Shown here piece by piece: positions 1-5,740 of a stretch of 9,827 nucleotides of DNA. Each line of letters starts with the position of its first letter. Position 1 is the first letter of the stretch. The position numbers and the translations under genes were made by a program. Origin of the DNA: Polaromonas sp. (GTDB taxonomy: Bacteria; Pseudomonadota; Gammaproteobacteria; Burkholderiales; Burkholderiaceae_C); the NCBI GenBank assembly GCA_014376885.1, contig JACMQR010000112.1:1-9827 (forward strand), written 5' to 3'. The notes beneath the pieces are model-generated. The model was given only the letters and a program-made list of their open reading frames with translations. It did not search any database and was not told the DNA's origin.

Positions 1-1521
1 CAGGTTGGGAATCAGCCGCAGGCTGGCGGCATGCTCGATCCACTGGTGCGTCGGGCCGTCCTCGCCCAGGCCGATCGAGTCGTGGGTGAACACATGGATG
101 ACGCGCAGCTTCATCAGCGCGGCCATGCGGATGGCGTTGCGGCTGTAGTCGCTGAAGGTCAAAAAGGTGCCGCCATAGGGAATGAAGCCGCCATGCAGCG
201 CCACGCCGTTCATGATCGCGGCCATGCCGAACTCGCGCACGCCGTAGTTGATGTGGCGTCCGCCGACCCGGCTGCCGTTGGCCGCCTCGGTTTGCACCAC
301 CTCGCCGCTGGCGTCAAAGCGCAGGCTGGGGGTGGAGGGGGTGTTGGTCAGGTTCGAGCCGGTCAGGTCGGCGGAGCCGCCGAGCAGCTCGGGCAGGCCG
401 GCGGTGAACGCGCCAAGCGCCAGCTGCGACGCCTTGCGGGACGCCACGGTTTCGGCTTTGGTGTGGGCGGCGACGACGGTGTCGACCGCCAGCTGGGAAA
501 AGCTGGGGGGCAGCTCGCCCTGCATGCGGCGCGTGAATTCCGCCGCCAGTTCGGGAAAGGCCTTGGCGTAGGCGGCGAACTTCTTGTCCCAGGCGGCTTC
601 CGCTTTGCGGCCCTTGAGCTTGGCGTCCCAGGCGGCATAGGTTTCCTTGGGCAGCTCAAAGGCGCTGTGCGGCCAGTTCAGGGCGGCGCGCGTCAGGCCG
701 ATTTCCTCGGCGCCCAGCGGCTCGCCGTGCGCCTTGGCGGTGTTGGCGCGGTTCGGCGAGCCCTTGCCGATGTGCGTCTTGCAGACAATCAGCGTCGGCT
801 TGCCGGCATTGCTTTTGGCCTGGGCAATCGCGGCGGACACGGCGGCGGCGTCATGGCCGTCGACCGCGTCGATCACGTTCCAGCCGCAGGCGGCAAAGCG
901 CTGCGGCGTGTTGTCGATGAACCAGGGCGCGACCTGGCCGTCGATGGAAATGCCGTTGTCGTCGTACAGCGCGATCAATTTGTTCAGGCGCCAGGCGCCG
1001 GCCAGCGCGATGGCCTCATGGCTGATGCCCTCCATCAGGCAGCCGTCGCCCAGGAACACATAGGTGTGGTGGTCCACGATGGTGTGCTCCACCTTGCCCT
1101 GGGTGCGGTTGAATTCCCGGGCCAGCAGCTTTTCGGCCAGCGCCATGCCGACCGCGTTGGTCAGGCCCTGGCCGAGCGGGCCGGTGGTGGTCTCGATGCC
1201 CGGCGTCACGGCGACTTCCGGATGGCCCGGCGTCTTGCTGTGCAGCTGGCGAAAGTTCTTGAGCTCGCTGACCGGCAGGTCGTAGCCGGTCAGGTGCAGC
1301 ACCGAGTAAATCAGCATCGACGCATGGCCGTTGGACAGCACAAAGCGGTCGCGGTTCATCCAGTGCGGATTGACCGGGCTGTGCCGCAAATGGTCGCCCC
1401 ACAGCGCCACGGCCATGTCGGCCATGCCCATGGGCGCGCCGGGGTGGCCGGAGTTGGCTTGTTGTACCGCATCCATTGCAAGCGCGCGAATCGCATTCGC
1501 CATCATTTCAGTTTTGGCCAT
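1..1521 (-). CDS. tkt: Transketolase (C-terminus beyond window)
   Basis: Thiamine-diphosphate enzyme that moves two-carbon ketol units between sugar phosphates in the non-oxidative pentose phosphate pathway (and the Calvin cycle where present); cytoplasmic homodimer. The 507 visible codons start [20 protein letters not shown]. Family landmarks are in order: SGHPGAPMG at residues 24-32, the ThDP/metal motif with GDG at 158-160 followed by [13 protein letters not shown] at 187-195, and the pyrimidine-domain YGVREFGM with the expected catalytic Glu at 430. [15 protein letters not shown] lies close to the window edge. Bacterial transketolases are about 660-680 residues, so about 170 C-terminal residues lie to the left of the window; this is a window cut, not a broken gene. 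The ATG at 1521 is preceded by GGAG (1531-1534) at 9 nt spacing. The gene is divergent from the nucleotidyltransferase gene. Family assignment is certain; which paralogue (tktA, tktB or cbbT) cannot be told. Confidence 0.97.
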   Translation of the reverse strand, partial: MAKTEMMANAIRALAMDAVQQANSGHPGAPMGMADMAVALWGDHLRHSPVNPHWMNRDRFVLSNGHASMLIYSVLHLTGYDLPVSELKNFRQLHSKTPGHPEVAVTPGIETTTGPLGQGLTNAVGMALAEKLLAREFNRTQGKVEHTIVDHHTYVFLGDGCLMEGISHEAIALAGAWRLNKLIALYDDNGISIDGQVAPWFIDNTPQRFAACGWNVIDAVDGHDAAAVSAAIAQAKSNAGKPTLIVCKTHIGKGSPNRANTAKAHGEPLGAEEIGLTRAALNWPHSAFELPKETYAAWDAKLKGRKAEAAWDKKFAAYAKAFPELAAEFTRRMQGELPPSFSQLAVDTVVAAHTKAETVASRKASQLALGAFTAGLPELLGGSADLTGSNLTNTPSTPSLRFDASGEVVQTEAANGSRVGGRHINYGVREFGMAAIMNGVALHGGFIPYGGTFLTFSDYSRNAIRMAALMKLRVIHVFTHDSIGLGEDGPTHQWIEHAASLRLIPNL

Positions 1522-1530
1522 CAGGCAAAG

Positions 1531-1570
1531 CTCCGGAAAATTCAAACAGTCAAGGTAATCGGCTATTTTA
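1531..1570 (-). promoter_or_regulatory. Candidate promoter -10 and RBS of transketolase
   Basis: On the minus strand TAAAAT (1565-1570) fits a sigma-70 -10 box and would start transcription near 1557, giving a leader of about 36 nt. GGAG (1531-1534) is the Shine-Dalgarno sequence, 9 nt before the ATG. I find no convincing -35 at 16-18 nt spacing, so the promoter part is weaker than the RBS part. Confidence 0.45.
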
Positions 1571-1641
1571 ACGGCCGGTGAAGCGCAAGCCGCCCAGGGC
1601 TGCTTTCCGGCAAACGGCTGGGCGGGCGGCTGTAAATGCCC

Positions 1642-1647
1642 TAAAGT
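1642..1647 (+). promoter_or_regulatory. Candidate -10 box for the murU-pepP operon
   Basis: TAAAGT lies in the divergent gap and is followed 7 nt later by an ATG (1655). Its context (C-TAAAGT-CG) resembles the C-TAGAAT-CG element before the gene at 3929. No good -35 is visible at 17 nt. If used, transcription would begin at about the A of that ATG, leaving a leader of about 65 nt before the murU start. Confidence 0.4.
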
Positions 1648-1654
1648 CGCGCTT

Positions 1655-1723
1655 ATGCCCCTGTTGCCGCTCTACGCCCGCGCCCTGTCCTGCTGCCCTG
1701 CGCCGCCCGGAGGCCGGCTGTGA
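1655..1723 (+). CDS. Possible 22-codon upstream ORF (leader peptide)
   Basis: ATG at 1655 opens a 22-residue frame (it begins [10 protein letters not shown] and ends PPGGRL) that stops at TGA 1721-1723. That stop overlaps the GTG start of the next gene as GTGA, and the GGAGG ribosome site of that gene lies inside the small frame. This is the classic geometry for translational coupling. The ATG sits where a transcript from the TAAAGT box would begin, so it could be read leaderless. The peptide matches no family I recognise, and a frame this short can arise by chance in GC-rich DNA. Confidence 0.3.
   Translation: MPLLPLYARALSCCPAPPGGRL
1709..1713 (+). promoter_or_regulatory. Shine-Dalgarno site deciding the GTG start of murU
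   Basis: GGAGG lies 6 nt before GTG at 1720. This supports GTG rather than the in-frame ATG at 1741. The extra residues MSPPLKA are compatible with family N-termini that read M-K-A-M-I-L-A-A-G. Confidence 0.7.
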
Positions 1724-2457
1724 GCCCGCCGCTCAAGGCCATGATTCTGGCCGCCGGGCGCGGCGAGCGGATGCGGCCGCTGACCGATGACTGCCCCAAG
1801 CCGCTGCTCGAAGTGCGCGGCAAGGCGCTGATCGACTGGCATGTCGAGGCGCTGGCGCACGGCGGCGTGCGCGAGCTGGTCATCAACACCGCCTGGCTGG
1901 GCGAGCAAATTGCAAGCCATTTAGGCGCTTTGCGCTTGCTGGACGGGTATGGGCAGCTCTCATTTTCATACTCGCATGAGGGCGACGATTTTGGCTACGC
2001 CCTGGAAACGGCCGGCGGCATTGCGCGCGCGCTGCCGCTGCTGGGCGAGGCTTTCTGGCTGCTGGCGGCCGATGTTTTCGTGCCCGGCTTTGCGTTTTCG
2101 CCTGATGCCGCCGCCCGTTTTCTGGCCAGCGGCAAGCTGGCCCACCTCTGGCTGGTGCCCAATCCGCCGCACAACCCGCAGGGCGACTTTGGCCTGGATG
2201 CGGACGGCCTGGCGCTCAATTTGCCCGCCGGCGATGCGGCGCCGCGCCACACCTACAGCACCATCGGCCTGTACCAGCGCGAATTGTTCGACAGCCTGCC
2301 GTTTGGCAACACGCCGGGCCTGGCGGTGGCGCTGGCACCGCTCTTGCGCGCGGCGATAGACCGCCGCCAGGTCAGCGCCGAGCTGTACCCGGGCGCCTGG
2401 ACCGATGTCGGCACGCCGGCGCGGCTGGCCGAACTGAATCAAAATAGACCGAACTGA
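1720..2457 (+). CDS. murU: Nucleotidyltransferase, MurNAc-1-phosphate uridylyltransferase type
   Basis: Member of the NTP-transferase (RmlA/GlmU-like) family. The closest fit is MurU, which makes UDP-MurNAc from MurNAc-alpha-1-phosphate and UTP in the peptidoglycan recycling route known from Pseudomonas. At 245 residues it has the small single-domain size (MurU is about 223). The nucleotide-binding signature LAAGRGERMRPLTDDCPKPL covers residues 10-29 with Lys27. Asp118 in the LAADVFV strand and Asp229 in AWTDVGT are the expected metal ligands, and LETAGGI (95-101) matches the sugar-binding loop. The start is GTG, set by a GGAGG site. It probably forms an operon with pepP, 14 nt downstream. 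The MurU partner kinase AmgK is not adjacent, so the exact sugar substrate is inferred from overall similarity; another hexose-1-phosphate is possible. Residues 62-92 use codons unlike the rest of the gene. Confidence 0.8.
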   Translation: MSPPLKAMILAAGRGERMRPLTDDCPKPLLEVRGKALIDWHVEALAHGGVRELVINTAWLGEQIASHLGALRLLDGYGQLSFSYSHEGDDFGYALETAGGIARALPLLGEAFWLLAADVFVPGFAFSPDAAARFLASGKLAHLWLVPNPPHNPQGDFGLDADGLALNLPAGDAAPRHTYSTIGLYQRELFDSLPFGNTPGLAVALAPLLRAAIDRRQVSAELYPGAWTDVGTPARLAELNQNRPN

Positions 2458-2458
2458 A
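2429..2458 (+). repeat. 10-bp direct repeat at the end of murU
   Basis: CCGAACTGAA occurs at 2429-2438 and again at 2449-2458, separated by the AT-rich TCAAAATAGA. The second copy carries the TGA stop of murU (2455-2457). The 20-nt period is not a multiple of three. Confidence 0.7.
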
Positions 2459-2471
2459 AGCCTTTTGCACC

Positions 2472-3893
2472 ATGCGCACCCTGTTGAACCCTTCGGCCCC
2501 TTCTGCTGTCTATGCCAAACGCCGCGCCGCCATTGGGCGCGCGCTCATCAAAGCCGGCGGTGGCGTGGCCGTGCTGCCCACCGCGCCGGAAGCGCCGCGC
2601 AACCGCGACAGCGACTTTCCCTACCGCCACGACAGTTACTTTTACTACCTGACCGGTTTCAGCGAGCCCGGCGCCTGGCTGGTGATCGAGGCCAGCGGCA
2701 AAGCCGTCACCAGCACCCTGTTTTGCCGTCCCAAGGATCTGGAGCGCGAAATCTGGGACGGCATCCGCCTGGGGCCGCAGGCCGCGCCGGCGCAGCTTGG
2801 CCTTGACGCCGCCTTCAGCGTGGCTGCGCTCGACGAGAAAATGCCCGAACTGCTGGCCAACCAGCCAGCCGTGTGGTTTCCCTTCGCCACCCACCAGGGC
2901 CTGGAAACGCAGGTCGATGGCTGGCTGAACCAGGTGCGCGCCCGGGTGCGCCTGGGCGCCGAATGCCCGCAGAGCCAGCACGACCTGTGCCGGCTGCTCG
3001 ACGAGATGCGGCTGCTTAAAGACGCCCATGAAATCGCGATCTTGCGCCGCGCCGGCGCCATTTCCGCCGCCGCCCATGTGCGCGCCATGCAGACCTCGGC
3101 AGCCCTGCTGCGCGCAGGCGTCAAGGGCGGCCTGCGCGAATACCACCTTGACGCGGAGTTGCTGCACGAGTTTCGCCGCCACGGCACCGAATTTCCGGCC
3201 TACACCAGCATCGTCGCCGCAGGAAGCAATGCCTGCGTGCTGCACTACCGCGCCGGCAATGCCGAACTCAAGTCCGGCCAGCTGTGCCTGATCGACGCCG
3301 GCTGCGAGCTCGAAGGCTATGCCAGCGACATCACCCGCACCTTTCCGGCCGACGGCAAGTTCACATCGGCCCAGCGCACTTTGTACGACATCGTGCAGGC
3401 GTCCCAGGAAGCGGCGATTGCCGCCACCCGGCCAGGCAACCGCTTCATCGACCCGCACAACGCCGCCACGCGGGTGCTCATCGAAGGCATGCTGGACACC
3501 GGTTTGCTGGCCAGGGCCAAACACGGCTCGGTCGACGATGTGCTGGCGTCGGGCGCCTACCGCCAGTTCTACATGCACCGCACCGGCCACTGGATGGGCA
3601 TGGACGTGCACGACTGCGGCAACTACACCGAGCCGGGCAGCCAGCCGCAGGAGGAAAAAGACGCGCTGGGCCAGACGGTCATGCGCCGGCCGTCCCGCAT
3701 CCTGAAACCCGGCATGGTGCTGACCATCGAGCCCGGCCTGTATGTGCGCCCGGCCAAGGGTGTGCCGAAGAAATTCTGGGACATCGGCATCCGCATCGAG
3801 GACGATGCGCTGGTCACGCCCCAGGGCTGCGAGCTGACAACGCGCGGCGTGCCGGTGAAGGCCGCTGAGATCGAGGCCTTGATGCGCGGCTGA
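2472..3893 (+). CDS. pepP: Xaa-Pro aminopeptidase (aminopeptidase P)
   Basis: Cytoplasmic two-metal peptidase that removes the N-terminal residue when proline is second. At 473 residues it is longer than E. coli PepP (441). The N-terminal AMP-N domain spans roughly residues 10-150, with the characteristic FPYRHDSYFYYLTGF (49-63). The C-terminal pita-bread domain holds all five metal ligands in order: Asp275 (LIDAG), Asp286 (YASDITRTF), His373 (RTGHWMGMDVHD), Glu420 (TIEPGLYV) and Glu443 (RIEDD). His369 and His380 are also conserved. An insertion of about 18 residues (near 386-408) separates His373 from Glu420 compared with E. coli. It follows murU by 14 nt with no clear Shine-Dalgarno sequence, so it is probably cotranscribed and perhaps translationally coupled. 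Assignment is secure; the start codon is fairly secure. Confidence 0.95.
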   Translation: MRTLLNPSAPSAVYAKRRAAIGRALIKAGGGVAVLPTAPEAPRNRDSDFPYRHDSYFYYLTGFSEPGAWLVIEASGKAVTSTLFCRPKDLEREIWDGIRLGPQAAPAQLGLDAAFSVAALDEKMPELLANQPAVWFPFATHQGLETQVDGWLNQVRARVRLGAECPQSQHDLCRLLDEMRLLKDAHEIAILRRAGAISAAAHVRAMQTSAALLRAGVKGGLREYHLDAELLHEFRRHGTEFPAYTSIVAAGSNACVLHYRAGNAELKSGQLCLIDAGCELEGYASDITRTFPADGKFTSAQRTLYDIVQASQEAAIAATRPGNRFIDPHNAATRVLIEGMLDTGLLARAKHGSVDDVLASGAYRQFYMHRTGHWMGMDVHDCGNYTEPGSQPQEEKDALGQTVMRRPSRILKPGMVLTIEPGLYVRPAKGVPKKFWDIGIRIEDDALVTPQGCELTTRGVPVKAAEIEALMRG

Positions 3894-3917
3894 GCCATGC
3901 CGGCACGGCGCGGCCCC

Positions 3918-3923
3918 TAGAAT
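3918..3923 (+). promoter_or_regulatory. -10 box of a probable leaderless promoter
   Basis: TAGAAT ends 5 nt before the ATG at 3929, so transcription would begin at or next to the start codon. No Shine-Dalgarno sequence and no clear -35 are present in the 35-bp gap after pepP. The placement implies a leaderless mRNA for the glutaredoxin-like gene, in addition to any readthrough from pepP. Confidence 0.5.
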
Positions 3924-3928
3924 CGGCC

Positions 3929-4321
3929 ATGAAATTTTTTATCCGAGCTTTTTTTAAAACCTTGCGCGCCATTCTTGGCCCGGTCATGCTGCTCAAGGAA
4001 ACGCTCACCCGGCCCAAGGGCGTGGTGCGCGTTCAGGCCGCGCAGGACAAGGTCAACCGGCAGTGCAAGTCGCTGGCGCTGTACCAGTTCAAGACCTGCC
4101 CGTTTTGCATCAAGGTCCGGCAGGAAATGAGCCGCCTGTCGCTGAACATCGAGCGCATCGACGCCCAGCCTGAAGGCCCGCAGCGGCAGGCCCTGCTGAA
4201 GGGCGGCGGCCAGACCAAGGTGCCGTGCCTGCGCATCACCGACAAGGCCGGCAGGAGCCAGTGGCTCTACGACTCGGAAAAAATCATTGCCTACCTGCGG
4301 GAGCGGTTTGCCCCGGCCTGA
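3929..4321 (+). CDS. Membrane-anchored glutaredoxin-like protein (CPFC)
   Basis: A 130-residue protein with a glutaredoxin / GST-N-terminal thioredoxin fold, likely a glutathione-linked thiol-disulfide oxidoreductase. Residues 3-22 (FFIRAFFKTLRAILGPVMLL) form a hydrophobic segment with interspersed basic residues, best read as a membrane anchor or membrane-associated amphipathic helix rather than a cleaved signal. A linker (23-48) precedes the fold. The dithiol active site CPFC is at 57-60, after LALYQFKT. KVPC (97-100) supplies the cis-proline Pro99 with a neighbouring cysteine, and DSEKIIAYL (115-123) is the usual glutathione-contact and helix region. If the anchor holds, the active site probably faces the cytoplasm, because the positive charges near the N-terminus and after the segment give no clear export signal. 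It lies 35 nt after pepP with its own -10 box and converges on the gene at 4344-4727. The substrate is unknown. Confidence 0.85.
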   Translation: MKFFIRAFFKTLRAILGPVMLLKETLTRPKGVVRVQAAQDKVNRQCKSLALYQFKTCPFCIKVRQEMSRLSLNIERIDAQPEGPQRQALLKGGGQTKVPCLRITDKAGRSQWLYDSEKIIAYLRERFAPA

Positions 4322-4343
4322 GCGGCAGCATTAGGCGAGCGGT

Positions 4344-4727
4344 TCAGGCCGTGCTGGCCGCAGGCGCCAGCATTTTTTGCAGTTCGCCGCTGCGGATCAA
4401 GGCCTGCAGGTCGGCAGCGCCACCCACCAGCACACCGTTGACGAACACCATCGGGAAGCTGGGCCAGCCAGTCCACATTTTCAGGGCGTTGCGTTCGCGC
4501 CAACGGCTGAAGTAGTTGCCGTATTCCAGGTAGCGGTAGGCCTGGCCGGCCTGGTCGAGCGCCTGGCGCGCCTTTTTGGGAAACGGGTTTTGCCCCATGC
4601 CGACCACCAGCACACCGTGGCTGCCAGCGGCCTGCATCACCTCCTGCACGATGGCCTGCTGATGGCCGGCAATCCGGTTGCGGATGGCCGGGTGGATCTG
4701 CGACTCATCAAGAATAGGGCGTGGCAT
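4344..4727 (-). CDS. Glutaredoxin-fold protein lacking cysteines
   Basis: A 127-residue protein resembling Grx4/GrxD-type glutaredoxins, but with no cysteine anywhere. An N-terminal helical stretch (MPRPILDESQIHPAIRNRIA, 1-20) precedes the fold. The strand GVLVVGM leads to NPFPKKAR (47-54) where active glutaredoxins have CPYC-K-K or CGFS, so both catalytic positions are replaced (Asn47, Pro50). The rest of the fold is kept: GWPSFPMVFV (87-96) with cis-Pro92, the GG turn VGGAADL (101-107) and the terminal GELQKML helix (114-120). Thiol chemistry by the usual route is therefore ruled out; a binding or scaffold role is possible, but that is inference. I place the start at 4727 because GGAG lies 6 nt upstream. 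An in-frame start at 4766 would add 13 residues including one cysteine outside the fold, but it lacks that site. The gene is divergent from cheB. Confidence 0.85.
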   Translation of the reverse strand: MPRPILDESQIHPAIRNRIAGHQQAIVQEVMQAAGSHGVLVVGMGQNPFPKKARQALDQAGQAYRYLEYGNYFSRWRERNALKMWTGWPSFPMVFVNGVLVGGAADLQALIRSGELQKMLAPAASTA

Positions 4728-4733
4728 CAGAGA

Positions 4734-4737
4734 CTCC
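4734..4737 (-). promoter_or_regulatory. Ribosome binding site deciding the start at 4727
   Basis: On the minus strand TTGGAGTCTCTG precedes ATG 4727, putting GGAG at 6 nt spacing. This favours the 127-residue product over the longer frame that begins at 4766. Confidence 0.7.
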
Positions 4738-4758
4738 AAGTATGGGTTCAGGCACGAC

Positions 4759-4764
4759 ACTATC
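4759..4764 (-). promoter_or_regulatory. Weak candidate extended -10 box
   Basis: On the minus strand TGTGATAGT resembles an extended -10 (TGn plus GATAGT, 4 of 6 matches to TATAAT). It would place the transcript start about 25 nt before the ATG at 4727, with the GGAG inside the leader. There is no supporting -35. Confidence 0.25.
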
Positions 4765-4907
4765 ACACCGGCGGGCCGCGCGAAGGTCGCCCGGCGATAC
4801 CGTCAAAGCCGCCGCCTACACGCCCTGGCGCTGAGCGCCGACACAGCCGGACGCCGGACGCCGCCACATTGAAGGACTGTTTCCCTCACCGGCCAGGCCT
4901 TCACGCC
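4765..4907. other. Divergent intergenic region before cheB
   Basis: GC-rich gap between two divergent genes. The only structure I see is a short perfect hairpin at 4827-4839 (GGCGC, loop TGA, GCGCC) without a T-tract. No convincing promoter or Shine-Dalgarno sequence for the cheB ATG at 4908 is visible. Confidence 0.4.
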
Positions 4908-5597
4908 ATGAATTCAGCAACGGCGCAGCCCCTTATCGTCATGGGTGCCTCGGCAGGCGGGGTGAACGCCATCCTTGCGCTGGCGCCTTGCCTGGCGCGC
5001 GACTTTCCGGCGCCCATCTTGTTTGTTCAGCACATCGGGGCGCACCCGAGCGAGCTGTGGAAACTGGTCAGTGCGCGCGGCCCGAACCGGGCGGTCAGCG
5101 CCCGTGATGGCGACCTGCCCCGGCCCGGCACGATTTACATCGCTCCGCCCGACCACCACATGCTGCTGGACGCGCTGGCCATCCGGTTGTCGCGCGGCCC
5201 GAAAGAACGCCATGCCAGGCCGGCCATCGACCCGCTGTTCCGCTCGGCGGCGCTGCACTTCGGCTCGCGCGCCATCGGCGTGGTCCTGACCGGGATGCTC
5301 GACGATGGCAGCGCCGGGCTGCGGGCCATCAAGGAAAGCGGCGGCACGGCGGTCGTGCAGGACCCGGCCGATGCCTATGCGCCCAGCATGCCGCAAAGCG
5401 CGCTGGACTGCGTCACGGCTGACCATGTCGTGCCGCTGGCCGGGCTGGGCTCCTTGCTGTATGAGCTGGCTTGCCGCGTCGCGGCTGGACCGTCCGGCCT
5501 TTTGCAGCGTGCCGACCGGCCCATCCGGCCGGCGAGCGATGGCCGGCGCTTGGCGCCATCCCAGGGCGCGGACCAGCGGCAGCACACCGGCTGTTAA
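4908..5597 (+). CDS. Stand-alone CheB-type protein-glutamate methylesterase
   Basis: A 229-residue protein made almost wholly of the CheB methylesterase catalytic domain, which hydrolyses glutamyl methyl esters on chemoreceptors. The catalytic triad is visible: Ser15 in MGASAGG, His42 in VQHIG, and Asp133 in LTGMLDDGSAG (the second Asp, by alignment with the GMGNDG motif of enteric CheB). YIAPPDHHM (77-85) and RPAIDPLF (104-111) are further family landmarks. Full CheB (about 350 residues) has an N-terminal response-regulator receiver; here the catalytic domain begins at once, so there is no phosphorylation switch. Residues from about 195 form a basic, low-complexity tail with no recognisable fold. 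No other chemotaxis gene is nearby, so the target may not be a chemoreceptor. The ATG at 4908 is the only good start although its ribosome site is weak. Confidence 0.88.
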   Translation: MNSATAQPLIVMGASAGGVNAILALAPCLARDFPAPILFVQHIGAHPSELWKLVSARGPNRAVSARDGDLPRPGTIYIAPPDHHMLLDALAIRLSRGPKERHARPAIDPLFRSAALHFGSRAIGVVLTGMLDDGSAGLRAIKESGGTAVVQDPADAYAPSMPQSALDCVTADHVVPLAGLGSLLYELACRVAAGPSGLLQRADRPIRPASDGRRLAPSQGADQRQHTGC

Positions 5598-5616
5598 TGC
5601 TACATTTTTAATAGCC
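5589..5616. repeat. Inverted repeat spanning the cheB stop codon
   Basis: GGCTGTTAA (5589-5597) pairs with TTAATAGCC (5608-5616) over 9 bp with one G-T wobble, around a 10-nt AT-rich loop. The left arm ends in the TAA stop of cheB. No T-tract follows, so it is not a standard terminator. Its AT-rich composition stands out from the surrounding DNA. Confidence 0.6.
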
Positions 5617-5671
5617 AATTAAACCCGCCCACCTTGCACAAGCAACACTTTTTGCCTTAAAAGTAAAGGGA

Positions 5672-5691
5672 CCGGGCATCGCTCGGCTTTT
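5672..5691. terminator. Weak candidate bidirectional terminator between cheB and putA
   Basis: CCGGGC (5672-5677), loop ATC, GCTCGG (5681-5686) forms a 6-bp stem with one G-T wobble. On the plus strand CTTTT follows. On the minus strand the same stem is followed by TCCCTTTACTTTT. It is well placed for the convergent pair cheB and putA, but the stem and T-tract are short. The rest of the 5598-5740 gap holds the inverted repeat noted separately and no gene. Confidence 0.4.
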
Positions 5692-5740
5692 GCGGCGCTG
5701 GCCGCTTCGGCGTGGCAGCCATGGCAGCTGGCCTGGCGGG

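Noticed and set aside
31..1581. Open frame of 516 codons on the plus strand opposite the transketolase gene
   Set aside because: Same antisense composition effect; the minus strand encodes a clear transketolase across the whole stretch.
2439..3611. Open frame of 390 codons on the minus strand opposite pepP
   Set aside because: His-, Gly- and Val-rich antisense product with no family features; pepP on the plus strand has all five metal ligands.
4728..4766. Longer start (4766) for the cysteine-free glutaredoxin
   Set aside because: It lacks a ribosome site, while ATG 4727 has GGAG at 6 nt. The extra residues would overlap the likely promoter and leader.
4827..4839. GGCGC-TGA-GCGCC hairpin as a terminator or operator
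   Set aside because: Only 5 bp with no T-tract, in very GC-rich DNA where such stems are common.
4377..4907. Upstream extension of the cheB frame to a 406-residue protein
   Set aside because: The extra 177 codons lie opposite the cysteine-free glutaredoxin gene and show no receiver-domain features. Similarity to CheB begins just after the ATG at 4908.
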